A DNA stretch of 64,000 bases from Nitrosovibrio sp. Nv4 (GCF_900215485.1 NZ_OCMZ01000001.1:496001-560000), one strand, 5' to 3'; positions 54,522 through 64,000 are shown, counted from the first letter of the stretch. The notes: generated by a model from the sequence alone, not told the origin. Numbers and translations: made by a program.

Positions 54522-54559
54522 TTATTGGGGTTTGTTTTTTTAAATAAAGAGGATGGCGG

Positions 54560-57148
54560 TTATAACCGTTGCTCAATCCAGCCGGCAACACTATCAAGGG
54601 CTGCAGGCAGATTATCTGGCTGGGTGCCGCCTGCCTGGGCCATGTCGGCGCGCCCCCCACCCTTTCCACCCACCTGCTGGGCCACGAAATTGACCAGTTC
54701 ACCTGCCTTCACTTTCGTTGCCAGGTCGGCAGTGACGCCTGCAATGAGCTTGACTCGTCCATCCTCAATTGCGCCCAACACCACGACGGAGGACTGGAAC
54801 CTATTCTTGAACTTGTCCAGCGTTTCCCGCAGGGTTCTGGAATCCGCATCTTCAAGACAAACCGCCAGCACTTTTGCGCCTTTGACTTCACGAACCTGCC
54901 CGGCAAGATCATCGCCTTGCGAACTGGCAAGCTTGGATTTCATGCGTCCGAGCTCTCTTTCGAGATTTTTGACGTTATCGAGAATTTGCATGATGCGCGC
55001 GGCTGCTTCCTGCGGTTGGGCCTTCACCGCATCCGCCACCTGCTGCAATTGCAATTCCTGTTCCTGAATGTAAGCCAGAGCTGCTTCGCCCGTCACCGCT
55101 TCCACGCGGCGGATGCCTGCAGCCACGCCGGATTCGGCCACGATCTTGAAGAGCCCGATGTCGCCCGTACGTTTAACGTGCGTGCCGCCACACAACTCGC
55201 TTGAAGTGCCAATGTCCAACACGCGCACTTCGTCGCCGTATTTTTCGCCGAACAACATCATCGCCCCTGTTTTTTTTGCATCCTCTATCGTCATCACGCG
55301 CGCCTCCGTAGCCGCATTAGCCAGGATTTCGGCGTTTACCAGCATTTCCACCCGTCTAATTTCTGCATCCGTCACCGGCTGGTTATGCGTGAAGTCAAAG
55401 CGCGTCTTGCTGGCATCAACGAGCGAGCCTTTCTGCTGTACATGAGCACCCAATACGTGACGCAGTGCCTTGTGCATCAAGTGCGTGACTGAATGATTGC
55501 GCTCGGTGCGCGCCCGCGCTTCGGGATTGACCTGCGCCAGCACGATGTCGCCGCTTGCAAGACGCCCGCTGCGCAGCAGTCCCTTATGCCCGAATACGTT
55601 CGCCTGAATTTTCTGGGTATCGGATACGGCAAAGGTGCCATTGGCGGCGAGCAGTTCACCGCAGTCCCCAACCTGTCCGCCAGACTCGGCATAAAACGGT
55701 GTTTTATCCAGCACGACCACCGCCTCATCTCCCGCCTCGATGAAATCGACCCGACTGCCTTCCTTATAGATGGCAAGAATTTGCCCTTCGTGCTGCAGGC
55801 TCTCGTAGCCATAAAAAGCCGTTGAAGGTCCGCTATACGTTACGCCTTCCTGCATGGTGAATTTGCTCGTCGCCCGGGCGCGCTCACGCTGGCGCTCCAT
55901 TGCTTGTTCAAAACCGGCCTTGTCTATCTCCACACCCCGCTCACGCGCGATATCCGCGCTGAGATCGAGCGGAAAACCGAAAGTATCGTAGAGGCGAAAA
56001 AGGGTTTCGCCATCAAGCATGCGGTCGCCCCGGCGCAGTGCGGCTTCCAGAACCTGCATTCCATTTTCCAGCGTTTCGGCGAAACGCTCCTCCTCCTGCT
56101 TCAGTACCGCCACCACGCGAACCCTGGCTTCCATCAGTTCCGGGTAGGCCGGTCCCATTACGCTCGCCAGAGCTTCCACCAGGAGATGAAAGAAAGGCTG
56201 TTTCTGCCCAAGTTTATAGCCGTGGCGAATGGCGCGGCGGATAATGCGGCGGAGAACGTAGCCGCGGCCCTCGTTGCCGGGAATCACGCCATCCACAACA
56301 AGAAAAGAACAGGCACGAATGTGATCGGCAATCACTTTGAGCGAGTTGCTATGCAAATCAGCCGTGTTCGTAACTTGCGCCGCCGCCTTGATCAGTTCCT
56401 GAAATAAATCTATTTCATAATTACTGTGAACCTGCTGCATAACCGCCGAAATACGCTCCAGTCCCATGCCGGTATCCACCGATGGCCTGGGCAGCGGATG
56501 CAGTGTGCCCGCGCTGTCCCGATTGTATTGCATGAATACCAGGTTCCAGATTTCTATATAGCGATCCCCATCCGCGTCGGGCGCGCCGGGCGGGCCCCCA
56601 GGAATCCCCGGACCATGGTCGTAAAAAATTTCGGAACAGGGGCCACAGGGGCCGGTTTCGCCCATCTGCCAGAAGTTGTCCGTCGTCGCAATGCGCCTGA
56701 ACCGCGAGGCGTCGATCCCCACCTCGTTGAGCCAGATATCGGCAGCTTCGTCATCCTCCGCATACACGGTTATCCATAGTTTCTCCCGTGGCACCCCCAA
56801 GGTAACGGTGAGAAATTCCCAGGCGAACTTGATGGCGTTGCGCTTGAAATAGTCGCCAAAGCTGAAATTGCCCAGCATCTCGAAAAAGGTGTGATGCCGC
56901 GCGGTATAGCCTACATTTTCCAGATCATTGTGTTTGCCGCCCGCCCGTACGCAGCGTTGCGAACTCGCAGCGCGCACATACGGCCGCTTGTCGTGGCCAA
57001 GAAATACATCCTTGAACTGCACCATGCCCGCGTTGGTAAAGAGGAGCGTGGGATCGTTGGCGGGAACGAGCGGACTCGACGCGACGATCGTATGACCGTG
57101 CGATTCAAAGAATTCAAGAAATTTTTGGCGTATTTCGCTGCTTTTCAT
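54560..57148 (-). CDS. alaS: Alanyl-tRNA synthetase
   Basis: Charges tRNA-Ala. Class II core with [46 protein letters not shown] and [18 protein letters not shown]; central tRNA part; editing domain with [16 protein letters not shown] (zinc-binding His) and [17 protein letters not shown]-Ala domain ending in [17 protein letters not shown]. Length 862 is close to the E. coli enzyme. recX and recA lie upstream on the same strand, as in many Proteobacteria. Confidence 0.98.
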   Translation of the reverse strand: MKSSEIRQKFLEFFESHGHTIVASSPLVPANDPTLLFTNAGMVQFKDVFLGHDKRPYVRAASSQRCVRAGGKHNDLENVGYTARHHTFFEMLGNFSFGDYFKRNAIKFAWEFLTVTLGVPREKLWITVYAEDDEAADIWLNEVGIDASRFRRIATTDNFWQMGETGPCGPCSEIFYDHGPGIPGGPPGAPDADGDRYIEIWNLVFMQYNRDSAGTLHPLPRPSVDTGMGLERISAVMQQVHSNYEIDLFQELIKAAAQVTNTADLHSNSLKVIADHIRACSFLVVDGVIPGNEGRGYVLRRIIRRAIRHGYKLGQKQPFFHLLVEALASVMGPAYPELMEARVRVVAVLKQEEERFAETLENGMQVLEAALRRGDRMLDGETLFRLYDTFGFPLDLSADIARERGVEIDKAGFEQAMERQRERARATSKFTMQEGVTYSGPSTAFYGYESLQHEGQILAIYKEGSRVDFIEAGDEAVVVLDKTPFYAESGGQVGDCGELLAANGTFAVSDTQKIQANVFGHKGLLRSGRLASGDIVLAQVNPEARARTERNHSVTHLMHKALRHVLGAHVQQKGSLVDASKTRFDFTHNQPVTDAEIRRVEMLVNAEILANAATEARVMTIEDAKKTGAMMLFGEKYGDEVRVLDIGTSSELCGGTHVKRTGDIGLFKIVAESGVAAGIRRVEAVTGEAALAYIQEQELQLQQVADAVKAQPQEAAARIMQILDNVKNLERELGRMKSKLASSQGDDLAGQVREVKGAKVLAVCLEDADSRTLRETLDKFKNRFQSSVVVLGAIEDGRVKLIAGVTADLATKVKAGELVNFVAQQVGGKGGGRADMAQAGGTQPDNLPAALDSVAGWIEQRL

Positions 57149-57217
57149 CTCGAGTCATTGATTAACAACTACTGGCCGATCGGCCTTGCTTCAACCGCAT
57201 TTCTGCCTGCTGTCAGT

Positions 57218-57568
57218 TTACCGCCGTTCCACTTCCGTTACCGTCGTTCCCAACGGTTCACCATTGATGATCGCAATATTTGCTACTTTCACCTTCACAT
57301 TAATTTCTTCGTTCATTCTGGGCAGATCGCCTTCGGTCAGGATGGCAATCTCTCCGCTATCGTCTTTCAACACATAGGACTTCATGTTCAATAACGGAAG
57401 CCGGGTAGGCTCTTTCACCGTGCCGTGAAGCATGATCTCCTTGCCGTCGAAATTTGCCGGGGACATATTGATTTCACTGATGGGCGTCGCATTGATGCGA
57501 TCGCAACCGCCCAACAGAACCACTATAGTTGCCGCTGCCAGCACGATTGTGGCCAGGCGTTTTGTCAT
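57218..57568 (-). CDS. Small OB-fold-like lipoprotein
   Basis: A 116-residue protein. The signal peptide ends in lipobox VLLGGCD (Cys22). The mature part has the strand pattern of an OB fold: NFDGKEIMLHGTVKEPTRLPLLNMKSYVLKDDSGEIAILTEGDLPRMNEEINVKVKVA. Exact family not recognised. Its first 4 bases overlap the end of recX, so it is coupled to recX, and alaS follows. Confidence 0.8.
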   Translation of the reverse strand: MTKRLATIVLAAATIVVLLGGCDRINATPISEINMSPANFDGKEIMLHGTVKEPTRLPLLNMKSYVLKDDSGEIAILTEGDLPRMNEEINVKVKVANIAIINGEPLGTTVTEVERR

Positions 57569-58017
57569 GATTCATCCTCAACAGATTGGCGCAATACCTG
57601 ATGTATTACCTCCGCCGTAAATCCCCGTCCCATCAGGAAGCGCGTTTGCCTGCCGAGTTCTTTCGCATTGGCAGGCATCCCACCGAATCTTTTCCGCCAG
57701 ACTTCGCGCGCGCTATCCTGCTCAGTCTCCCTGATATTAGGCAACGCCTCGGCGATTAAATTCTCTGCTATACCCTTCTCACGCAACTCATGCATTATCC
57801 TCAGGCTGCCGAACTTCCTTTTGCGGACGTGTATCACGTGCTCGACCATGCGCGCGGCTGAGAGAAAGCCGCGTTGCTCAAGCGCATCCAGCATGGTGGA
57901 AAGTTCTTCGGAAGTTTGGGCATGAGGAGCAAGCTTTCTTTCCAGCTCCAGCCGGGAATGTTCCCGTCGGGCCAAATAACCGAGGGCGCGGGTTTTCAGA
58001 CTCGGTTTGTGTGCCAT
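57565..58017 (-). CDS. recX: Recombination regulator RecX
   Basis: Modulates RecA filament growth. The 150-residue product shows the three-helix repeat pattern: ALGYLARREHSRLELERKLAP at the N-terminus, LDALEQRGFLSAARMVEHVIHVRKRKFGSLRIMHELREKGI in the middle, and LMGRGFTAEVIHQVLR near the C-terminus. It follows recA by 42 bases, the standard arrangement. Confidence 0.94.
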   Translation of the reverse strand: MAHKPSLKTRALGYLARREHSRLELERKLAPHAQTSEELSTMLDALEQRGFLSAARMVEHVIHVRKRKFGSLRIMHELREKGIAENLIAEALPNIRETEQDSAREVWRKRFGGMPANAKELGRQTRFLMGRGFTAEVIHQVLRQSVEDES

Positions 58018-58059
58018 GGGCAGCAGCCTCAGCGAGCCCGGACGTTACTTACTCCGCCA

Positions 58060-59079
58060 CTATTCTACGGTCGCAGGTTCGGCCGGATTGGAAACGCCCA
58101 CGGCAGCGCGGATTTTCGATTCTATTTCCATCGCTATGTCGTGATGCTCTTTCAGAAACTCACGAGCATTGTCCTTGCCCTGACCTATTTTTTCTCCCTT
58201 GTAGGAATACCAGGCGCCGGCCTTTTCGACCAGCTTATGCTGCACACCCAGCTCGACGATTTCACCCTCCCATGAAATCCCTTCCCCGTAGAGAATATCG
58301 AATTCGGCCTGTTTGAAGGGCGGCGCGACCTTGTTCTTGACCACCTTCACACGCGTTTCGCTACCGATCACCTCATCGCCCTTTTTGATCGAACCAGTAC
58401 GGCGTATATCAAGGCGAACCGATGCGTAGAATTTCAGTGCGTTGCCGCCAGTCGTGGTTTCGGGGCTGCCGAACATGACGCCGATTTTCATGCGTATCTG
58501 GTTGATGAAAATCACCATGGTATTACTGCGCTTGATGTTGGCGGTGAGCTTGCGCAACGCCTGCGACATCAGTCTCGCCTGCAGGCCCATCTGTGGCTCG
58601 CCCATTTCACCCTCGATTTCCGCACGGGGAGTCAGCGCGGCAACCGAGTCTACCACCACCACATCAACGGAGCCTGAACGCACCAGCATGTCGGCGATTT
58701 CCAGAGCCTGTTCGCCATTGTCGGGTTGAGAAATCAGCAGTTCCTGCACGTTGACGCCGATTTTTTGCGCGTATTGCGGATCGAGCGCGTGTTCCGCGTC
58801 TATGAACGCCGCGGTGCCGCCCATCTTTTGCATTTGCGCGATGACCTGCAGCGTGAGGGTAGTTTTGCCGGAGGATTCCGGTCCGTAAATTTCCACTACC
58901 CGCCCTCGAGGCAGCCCGCCGACACCCAATGCAATATCAAGGCCTAGCGAACCAGTGGAAATTACCTGGATGTCTTTGGCAACATCGCTGGCGCCCAGGC
59001 GCATGATCGAACCTTTGCCGAACTGTTTCTCGATCTGGGAAAGAGCGGCTGCCAATGCTTTGCTTCTGTTTTCATCCAT
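58060..59079 (-). CDS. recA: Recombinase A
   Basis: Strand-exchange protein and SOS co-protease. It has [29 protein letters not shown] at the N-terminus, Walker [11 protein letters not shown] (about 67-76), Walker [24 protein letters not shown], and loop 2 [38 protein letters not shown]. Length 339. AAAGGAAG lies six bases before the ATG. The leader does not contain a canonical LexA box. Confidence 0.98.
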   Translation of the reverse strand: MDENRSKALAAALSQIEKQFGKGSIMRLGASDVAKDIQVISTGSLGLDIALGVGGLPRGRVVEIYGPESSGKTTLTLQVIAQMQKMGGTAAFIDAEHALDPQYAQKIGVNVQELLISQPDNGEQALEIADMLVRSGSVDVVVVDSVAALTPRAEIEGEMGEPQMGLQARLMSQALRKLTANIKRSNTMVIFINQIRMKIGVMFGSPETTTGGNALKFYASVRLDIRRTGSIKKGDEVIGSETRVKVVKNKVAPPFKQAEFDILYGEGISWEGEIVELGVQHKLVEKAGAWYSYKGEKIGQGKDNAREFLKEHHDIAMEIESKIRAAVGVSNPAEPATVE

Positions 59080-59105
59080 GAAATTCTTCCTTTGTAGAGA
59101 GGATA

Positions 59106-59134
59106 ATTATCGCACAGGAACCCACAACCGGAAA
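59106..59134 (-). promoter_or_regulatory. Possible recA promoter
   Basis: On the minus strand GATAAT (59106-59111) lies 17 bases from a weak -35, TTTCCG (59129-59134), about 25 bases upstream of the recA start. Confidence 0.35.
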
Positions 59135-59217
59135 GGCGGACGGAGAATGACAACGTGTTCGGCAAGGCGCAAGTTTTACTCTGCCATGCATAAACTCCTT
59201 TCTTACCGGAGCAATGT

Positions 59218-60552
59218 TCAGGGCAAAATATAAATGTTGAAATACTGCTCTGCTCGTGCCGGGTCGAGCTTGCGCAGGGTCTGATATATTTCCCGCATCT
59301 TGCCACGCTCGTCCAGCATCGCGTAAGCCACACCCAGGTTATACCAGGCGTCAGCATTCTCCGGTTGAATGCGCACAGTCTCGCGATAGGCCTCAGCCGA
59401 TTCATCGTATAGCTTCAACTCGTCGTAGGTAACACCGAGGCTGTACCAGGCATTGGAATTTTCGCGATCTATTCGCAGGGCCTGGCGATAGGCATGGATT
59501 GCATAGGCGTACCGTTTGAGGTCATAGTAGGCATTTCCCAGGTCAAACCATGCCCCCGCATTGTCCGGCCGCATGAACAGCGCATCCTCATAGGCCTGGA
59601 TCGCGTCAGCGTATTCTTCGAGATTCGCATAGGCAACGCCCAGGTGATGCCAAGCGTCGGCATACTCGGCCTGGTTGCGTATGGCTTCCCGATAGGCGTC
59701 GATTGCCTGGTTATATTGTTTGAGATTGGCGGAAGCAATACCCATATTGAACCATGCAGCGGCGTTTGCGGGATTGCGTTTGATTTCCTGCTGGGAAAGT
59801 TTTAGCAGATCGCGCCACTTCCCTTTCTTTTCCAGCGCTAACGTGCGGTTAAGCCAATTGAGCCCATTCTTGTTGATCGTCGCCGGAGCAGATTGCGTCC
59901 GTGGCCCCTCACGCACGCCCTGCGCCCCCTTTTGTAGCTCACCTATCCAATCCACAGGCAGCGCGAAAGCAAGATTTTCGCCTTCGACAATCTGCGGTGA
60001 CAGTATCCCGATCAGCTGTCCCTCGTTATCAAACAGCGCTCCTCCACTGAAGCCCGAGGGAATTGCCGCAGAAATACGAATGTACTGTGAGCCCCCGTAT
60101 GGCCGAAGGCTGGAGACGACTCCTTCATTCAGGACCGGTTCACGTCGGTGCTGTCCCGCCCGCTTTGCGGGAATGCCAATAGCATAGACCGGCTGCCCCA
60201 CCCGGAGTTTTTTTGCCGTGCCCAGGGCGATCCGTGGGGACTGCATATCTGGTACGTTCAAACGGCAAAGATTGCGGTCAGCCAGGGCGCCTTCCAACAC
60301 GGCTTTGAAGGTGCTGCCCGACCGGCTCACCTGGCCATTTTTTTCTTTTCCGGCCACATCGCAGGTGGTAATCACCTCATCCGTTTCCATCACTACTCCG
60401 CTGCCACGCTTGCCCCGGACGTCATCCATGTCTACCGATACCACGAAAGGCGATGCGTCTGTAAAAATTTCCTCGGCGGTTTTAGCCGCGGCGAGCGGAG
60501 AAAGCAAGGCGGATGCCAAAGCCCCGAGCATTACCGGATATAGGGATCTCAT
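59218..60552 (-). CDS. Trypsin-like pseudoprotease with TPR domain
   Basis: Exported protein of 444 residues from ATG at 60552. Signal peptide MRSLYPVMLGALASALL to about AAAKT, then a trypsin-like double barrel (about 25-220): GSGVVMETDEVITTCDVAG, ALADRNLCRLNV, AAIPSGFSGGALFD. By family pattern the catalytic His position is Asp65 and the Asp position is Asn94; only Ser169 in GFSGG remains, so activity is unlikely. From about 240 there are about six TPRs with the AWYNLGxAYxxLxxYxxAxxAYRxAxRxxPENA pattern. Probably a scaffold in the periplasm. It is divergent from the YqhA-like gene. Confidence 0.85.
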   Translation of the reverse strand: MRSLYPVMLGALASALLSPLAAAKTAEEIFTDASPFVVSVDMDDVRGKRGSGVVMETDEVITTCDVAGKEKNGQVSRSGSTFKAVLEGALADRNLCRLNVPDMQSPRIALGTAKKLRVGQPVYAIGIPAKRAGQHRREPVLNEGVVSSLRPYGGSQYIRISAAIPSGFSGGALFDNEGQLIGILSPQIVEGENLAFALPVDWIGELQKGAQGVREGPRTQSAPATINKNGLNWLNRTLALEKKGKWRDLLKLSQQEIKRNPANAAAWFNMGIASANLKQYNQAIDAYREAIRNQAEYADAWHHLGVAYANLEEYADAIQAYEDALFMRPDNAGAWFDLGNAYYDLKRYAYAIHAYRQALRIDRENSNAWYSLGVTYDELKLYDESAEAYRETVRIQPENADAWYNLGVAYAMLDERGKMREIYQTLRKLDPARAEQYFNIYILP

Positions 60553-60697
60553 GTTTCTTCTTTTCGGCATCCTGTTTCGCAACGGTCACTACTTTATATT
60601 GAGTACGCTCGTCGTGGAGCAATGTCAACGATATGCGCAACAAAACAGCCAGCGTGTAAAATATCGAATTATTTTTTACCGCGAACCACGGAAACGA

Positions 60698-61336
60698 ATG
60701 GATATCAACGAGGATTCCGGAGAGCCACGTCCGCGCGCCGCTGCCCGAAGAATACAACCGCTGGCGTATTTCATCTTCGCCACACGCTGGCTGCAATTAC
60801 CGTTGTACCTCGGATTGATTCTGGCCCAATGCGTGTATGTGTACCACTTCTGGGTCGAATTGCTTGATTTGATCGGAGCCGTCATGGGTAACGAGTCTGC
60901 GTTACAGCATATCCTGGACGCGGTTGCGATCGATGGCGCGGCCAGGCCTACCAAGACCACCGAAACGACTATCATGCTGGTTGTGTTGGGCTTGATCGAT
61001 GTCGTGATGATCTCCAATCTGCTTATCATGGTGATCATCGGAGGATATGAAACTTTCGTTTCCCGCATGAATCTCGAGGGCCATCCCGATCAGCCGGAGT
61101 GGCTGTCGCATGTCAACGCATCGGTGCTAAAAGTCAAGCTTGCCACGGCCATTATAGGCATATCGTCCATCCACCTGCTCAAGACCTTCATCAACGCCAA
61201 GGCGTACGATGAGAAAACCATTTTGGCCCAAACGGGAATCCATCTGGTTTTTCTGCTTTCCGCGATTGCAATTGCTTATAGCGACCGTCTCATGTCCGGC
61301 AATAGCGTCGCCCATAAGGCAAAGAATACCCACTGA
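60698..61336 (+). CDS. yqhA: UPF0114 (YqhA) family membrane protein
   Basis: Inner-membrane protein of 212 residues with about four spans. The family start FATRWLQLPLYLGLILAQCVYVYHF, the central TIMLVVLGLIDVVMISNLLIMVIIGGYETFVSRM and LSHVNASVLKVKLATAIIGISSIHLLKTFIN are the diagnostic segments of UPF0114. ATG at 60698 with GGA six bases upstream. The frame is open further upstream, but those codons overlap the divergent gene and are not homologous. Function unknown. Confidence 0.92.
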   Translation: MDINEDSGEPRPRAAARRIQPLAYFIFATRWLQLPLYLGLILAQCVYVYHFWVELLDLIGAVMGNESALQHILDAVAIDGAARPTKTTETTIMLVVLGLIDVVMISNLLIMVIIGGYETFVSRMNLEGHPDQPEWLSHVNASVLKVKLATAIIGISSIHLLKTFINAKAYDEKTILAQTGIHLVFLLSAIAIAYSDRLMSGNSVAHKAKNTH

Positions 61337-61349
61337 ACAACAGGTGTGT

Positions 61350-61859
61350 TTACGCGACTTTGGGCGGGATACTGTGCAACAGGTCTATTACGCCTTGCAG
61401 CGCTCCAGCTACCGACTGGCGCCTTATCTCCTCACGGCTGCCACTGTAATATCGAGTTTCGGTAAGCGCCATTCCTTCTTTCATTATCCAGGCAAAACAA
61501 ACCATCCCCACCGGTTTTTCGACTGTGCCGCCGTCGGGGCCGGCAATACCCGTAATGGAAACCGCAACCTGGGCGCGGCTTCGGGCAATTGCACCGGCCG
61601 ACATTTCGGATGCGGTCTGCTCGGATACCGCGCCGTACTGTTCAAGCGTTGTGCTGCTTACGCCCAACATTTCGTGTTTTGAGATGGCGGCGTAGGTGAT
61701 GAAGCCACGGTCGTACCAGGCGGAACTTCCGGCTATCGATGTGAGGGCCTGCCCCAGCCAACCGCCGGTGCAGGATTCGGCAGTAGCAAGCATCAGTTCC
61801 TGCTGCGCAAGTGCGGTGCCAGCCTGTCTGGCAAGGTCTTGAAGCATCATGTCATCCAT
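61350..61859 (-). CDS. pncC: Nicotinamide-nucleotide amidase (CinA C-domain, PncC)
   Basis: Deamidates NMN to NaMN in the pyridine nucleotide cycle. From ATG at 61859 (AGAGGA upstream) 169 residues remain, matching the stand-alone CinA C-terminal domain: MLATAESCTGGWLGQALTSIAGSSAWYDRGFITYAAISKHEMLGVS, SEMSAGAIARSRAQVAVSITGIAGPDGGTVEKPVGMVCFA. The frame extends to 61961, overlapping pgpA, but that part is not conserved. Confidence 0.92.
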   Translation of the reverse strand: MDDMMLQDLARQAGTALAQQELMLATAESCTGGWLGQALTSIAGSSAWYDRGFITYAAISKHEMLGVSSTTLEQYGAVSEQTASEMSAGAIARSRAQVAVSITGIAGPDGGTVEKPVGMVCFAWIMKEGMALTETRYYSGSREEIRRQSVAGALQGVIDLLHSIPPKVA

Positions 61860-61927
61860 GTCATTTGATCCTCTGGAAATCCGTTCCTTTAAGATTATCC
61901 CCTTGCGACATGCTCTATATTGGTCTC

Positions 61928-62578
61928 CTATATAGCAAACGCCTTCCATGCGGCCAGACAAAGCAACGTCAGGAATGCAGCCAGCAAGTCATCAAACATC
62001 ACACCAAAACCGCCGCGCAGCTTTTTATCGTAATATCCGATGGGAGGCGGCTTGATTATATCGAACAAACGGAACAGCAGAAACGCAAATGCTTGCCAGA
62101 TCAGGTTATTGGGCGTAAGGAACAGTACCAGCAGGAAAGCGGTAATCTCATCCCAAACCATACCGCCGTGGTCGTGACTGCCCAGCGTCTTGCCGGTTAC
62201 GCTACACGCCCAGATGCCAGCAACAAACATGACGTTGATCAGCAGGAAAAATTTAACCGGGTCGAGGACATAGTTAAACACCCAGAACAAGGGGAATGCC
62301 GCGAGCGTCCCTGCGGTGCCGGGCGCAACCGGGCTTAGGCCTGCGCCACCACCGAACGCGATGAAATGCGCGGGGTGGTTCCGCACAAATGCCTTACTAG
62401 GGCGTGGCGTGGCGGCGCCGGTGGACGGCGCAAGCCCAGGTCCTTCAGATCTGTCAGGCCCACCCGGTCCTTTTGCCGCCCCGGTCTCCCGTTCAGGCGG
62501 TAGCAGGCTCTCGGGCGGGCTATCAGGCCGGCCGTCCATCCTGCTACCATGTGGATTACCCGATGTGGAAGTGGTCAT
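61928..62578 (-). CDS. pgpA: Phosphatidylglycerophosphatase A
   Basis: Dephosphorylates phosphatidylglycerol phosphate in the inner membrane. The PgpA domain (about 65-216) has HFIAFGGGAGLSPVAPGTAGTLAAFPL, VWDEITAFLLVLFL, FLLFRLFDIIKPPPIGYYDKKLRGGFGVMFDDLLAA. A Pro/Gly/Ser-rich N-terminal extension of about 60 residues is not typical; it may be real or the start may be internal. The start overlaps the thiL end by 23 bases. Confidence 0.93.
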   Translation of the reverse strand: MTTSTSGNPHGSRMDGRPDSPPESLLPPERETGAAKGPGGPDRSEGPGLAPSTGAATPRPSKAFVRNHPAHFIAFGGGAGLSPVAPGTAGTLAAFPLFWVFNYVLDPVKFFLLINVMFVAGIWACSVTGKTLGSHDHGGMVWDEITAFLLVLFLTPNNLIWQAFAFLLFRLFDIIKPPPIGYYDKKLRGGFGVMFDDLLAAFLTLLCLAAWKAFAI

Positions 62579-63530
62579 AACCTTTTGTCTCCGGTGTTAC
62601 TGCTCGGCCCGTAGCATCCAGCACGACCAATCCTTCTCCCTCGCAGACATCACCGATGCGTGTCAGTGGAATTCCTTGCTCACGGGAAAGCATTTCGATT
62701 TTTGCTCGCTTCCGCCTGGAAGCCGTGAAGCAGAGTTCGTAGTCGTCTCCTCCGGCCAGCATGCATTGGATCGCCACCGGATGCGGGAGGTATCTTTTTA
62801 CTGACGCCGAGCAATTTATCTCAGCCATTCTGATGACAGCCGCGACGTTTGAACGTTTCAGAATATGCTCCAGGTCGGCCAGCAGTCCGTCGGAGATATC
62901 GATTGCGCTACGGGCCAGACCGATCAATCGCTGCCCCAAGGCGACCCGCGGCGTTGGAGTATGCAGCGCAGGCAGGCATTCTTCCATATCCCCGGTCTCA
63001 AGCACGATGCGCCGCTGCTGATGGGCAAGCGCCAGAGCGGCATCGCCCAAATGGCCGGATATCCAGATATCATCGCCCGGCCTGGCCCCGCTGCGGCGTA
63101 AAGCCTTTCCCTTCCCTACCTCGCCAATGATAGTCACACAGATATTGAGCGGGCCCCTGGTGGTATCTCCACCGATAAGCTCCACCTGATGTGCATGAGC
63201 AAGGTCGAAAAACCCGTCGGCGAACGACTGCAGCCACTTGTCATTCTCCCTCGCCACTGGTTCGGGTAGTGCCAGCGAAAGCATGACCCAGCGCGGGGTT
63301 GCACCCATCGCGGCCATGTCGGAAAGATTCACCGCCAGGGATTTGTGGCCCAACTTGCGCGGGTCGGCATCGGAAAAGAAATGCTGGCCGGATACCAGCA
63401 TATCGGTGGAAACTGCCAATTCCATTCCCGCGGGAGGCCTGATCAGAGCAGCATCATCTCCTATGCCTAATACGGCATGGGAGGCGGAACGGATAAAATA
63501 ACGCTGAATGATGTCGAATTCGGAGAGCAC
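62556..63530 (-). CDS. thiL: Thiamine-monophosphate kinase
   Basis: Phosphorylates thiamine monophosphate to the diphosphate. N-terminal LSEFDIIQRYF, GIGDDAALIRPPAG, STDMLVSGQHFF (metal-binding), LAVNLSDMAAMGATPRW, VELIGGDTTRGP and SAIDISDGLLADLEHIL are diagnostic. Length 324. It follows nusB by 18 bases; pgpA overlaps its end. Together with thiSG it indicates thiamine synthesis. Confidence 0.97.
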   Translation of the reverse strand: MLSEFDIIQRYFIRSASHAVLGIGDDAALIRPPAGMELAVSTDMLVSGQHFFSDADPRKLGHKSLAVNLSDMAAMGATPRWVMLSLALPEPVARENDKWLQSFADGFFDLAHAHQVELIGGDTTRGPLNICVTIIGEVGKGKALRRSGARPGDDIWISGHLGDAALALAHQQRRIVLETGDMEECLPALHTPTPRVALGQRLIGLARSAIDISDGLLADLEHILKRSNVAAVIRMAEINCSASVKRYLPHPVAIQCMLAGGDDYELCFTASRRKRAKIEMLSREQGIPLTRIGDVCEGEGLVVLDATGRAVTPETKGYDHFHIG

Positions 63531-63548
63531 TTTTTTGGCGTTTTGCGA

Positions 63549-64000
63549 TCAAAACTTTGCACTGACCTCGGCTGCTCGCAGCTTGGCTGCCAATTTATCC
63601 AGTACACCGTTTACGTATTTATGTCCGTGCGTGCCGCCGTAGGTTTTGGCTAGCTCGACGGCTTCATTGATTATTGCCCGATAGGGTATTTCCGGGTGAC
63701 TCTCCAGCTCGTGGGTGCCGAGCAGCAGTATGGAAATTTCCACTGGACTGAGTTCCTTCAATGGCCGATCCAGATAAGGCTGAATCTGCTTCTCCAGTTG
63801 CGGTACATTCCCAAGCACACCTCGTAGCAGGCCCGAGAAATATTCCTCATCCGTCTTGGGGAATTCCCTCGTTTCGTGTAGCTGCGCTTCGATTGCCTCA
63901 GCGGTTCCGCCGGCCACGCACCACTGGTAAAGCCCTTGCAAAGCCAGTTCGCGGGCTTGGCGGCGGCGCGTTTTACGTCCCGGCCTGGTGTGCGGTTTGA
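63549..64000 (-). CDS. nusB: Transcription antitermination protein NusB (5' end outside window)
   Basis: Part of the antitermination complex on rRNA operons. The visible part includes RRRQARELALQGLYQW, near the normal NusB start, and LSPVEISILLLGTHELESHPEIPYRAIINEAVELAKTYGG at the C-terminal end. The frame stays open to the window edge with no ATG or GTG, so the start is outside. A TTG at 63941 is inside the conserved helix and is not the start. Order nusB-thiL-pgpA is conserved. Confidence 0.95.
   Translation of the reverse strand, partial: KPHTRPGRKTRRRQARELALQGLYQWCVAGGTAEAIEAQLHETREFPKTDEEYFSGLLRGVLGNVPQLEKQIQPYLDRPLKELSPVEISILLLGTHELESHPEIPYRAIINEAVELAKTYGGTHGHKYVNGVLDKLAAKLRAAEVSAKF

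Noticed and set aside
63549-63941. nusB start at TTG 63941
   Set aside because: Conserved residues RRRQARELA lie upstream in the same frame, so the real start is beyond the window edge.

Overview
The window looks like a chromosomal segment of a betaproteobacterium, most likely a member of the Nitrosomonadales close to Nitrosospira. That placement is an inference from gene order (yicC-gmk-rpoZ-spoT, lptC-lptA-lptB-rpoN-hpf-hprK-rapZ, nusB-thiL-pgpA-pncC near recA-recX-alaS), from protein flavour and from a G+C content that looks like the mid-50s by eye. No ammonia-oxidation genes are present to confirm it. Almost all of the window is housekeeping, with short accessory stretches between the conserved blocks.

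Layout. 1-4.2 kb is accessory: a GNAT acetyltransferase, a gene-poor 1.2 kb with structured repeats and a 26-residue membrane peptide gene flanked by a leader hairpin and a clear terminator, then an OLD-like ATPase whose nuclease domain looks degenerate. 4.5-8.3 kb is metH. 8.4-13.1 kb (minus) is yicC-trxC-gmk-rpoZ-spoT. 13.3-15.9 kb (plus) is rph-rdgB-hemW. 16-17.8 kb (minus) is thiS-thiG-trmB with a structured leader. 18-21.4 kb (plus) is tRNA-Gly(CCC), a C-terminally shortened AsmA-like gene, mutY and ygfA. A 249-bp hairpin-rich repeat-like element with imperfect terminal inverted repeats follows. 21.9-32.6 kb (minus) holds ubiX, the rapZ-hprK-hpf-rpoN-lptB-lptA-lptC-kdsC block (without ptsN or kdsD), ispH, a BtuF-like binding protein and a DAHP synthase.

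32.8-43.1 kb (plus) carries miaA, a BON lipoprotein and a compact fatty-acid beta-oxidation cluster: FadE-type dehydrogenase, acyl-CoA ligase, thioesterase, fused hydroxyacyl-CoA dehydrogenase/enoyl-CoA hydratase, thiolase. 43-49.5 kb is a loose group of envelope genes and unknowns: DUF3460, a spermidine-synthase-like methyltransferase, four lipoproteins or envelope proteins including an 11-repeat Sel1 protein, a hemolysin III homologue and an orphan 200-residue protein behind a cluster of GTNAC pentamers. 49.6-51.8 kb has tRNA-Arg(CCT), an MFS transporter and a REP/RAYT element with a perfect 32-bp inverted repeat. 51.8-64 kb returns to core functions: periplasmic peroxiredoxin, DksA/TraR-like protein, Smr protein, trxB, alaS, recX, recA, a probable pseudoprotease with TPRs, a YqhA-type membrane protein, pncC, pgpA, thiL and nusB, the last cut by the window edge.

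The best candidates for something new are the 26-residue membrane peptide locus with its RNA structures, the hairpin array at 21.5-21.8 kb, the OLD-like ATPase with a non-catalytic-looking Toprim region, and the serine-protease/TPR protein that has lost two of three triad residues by changes each explainable by a single base.
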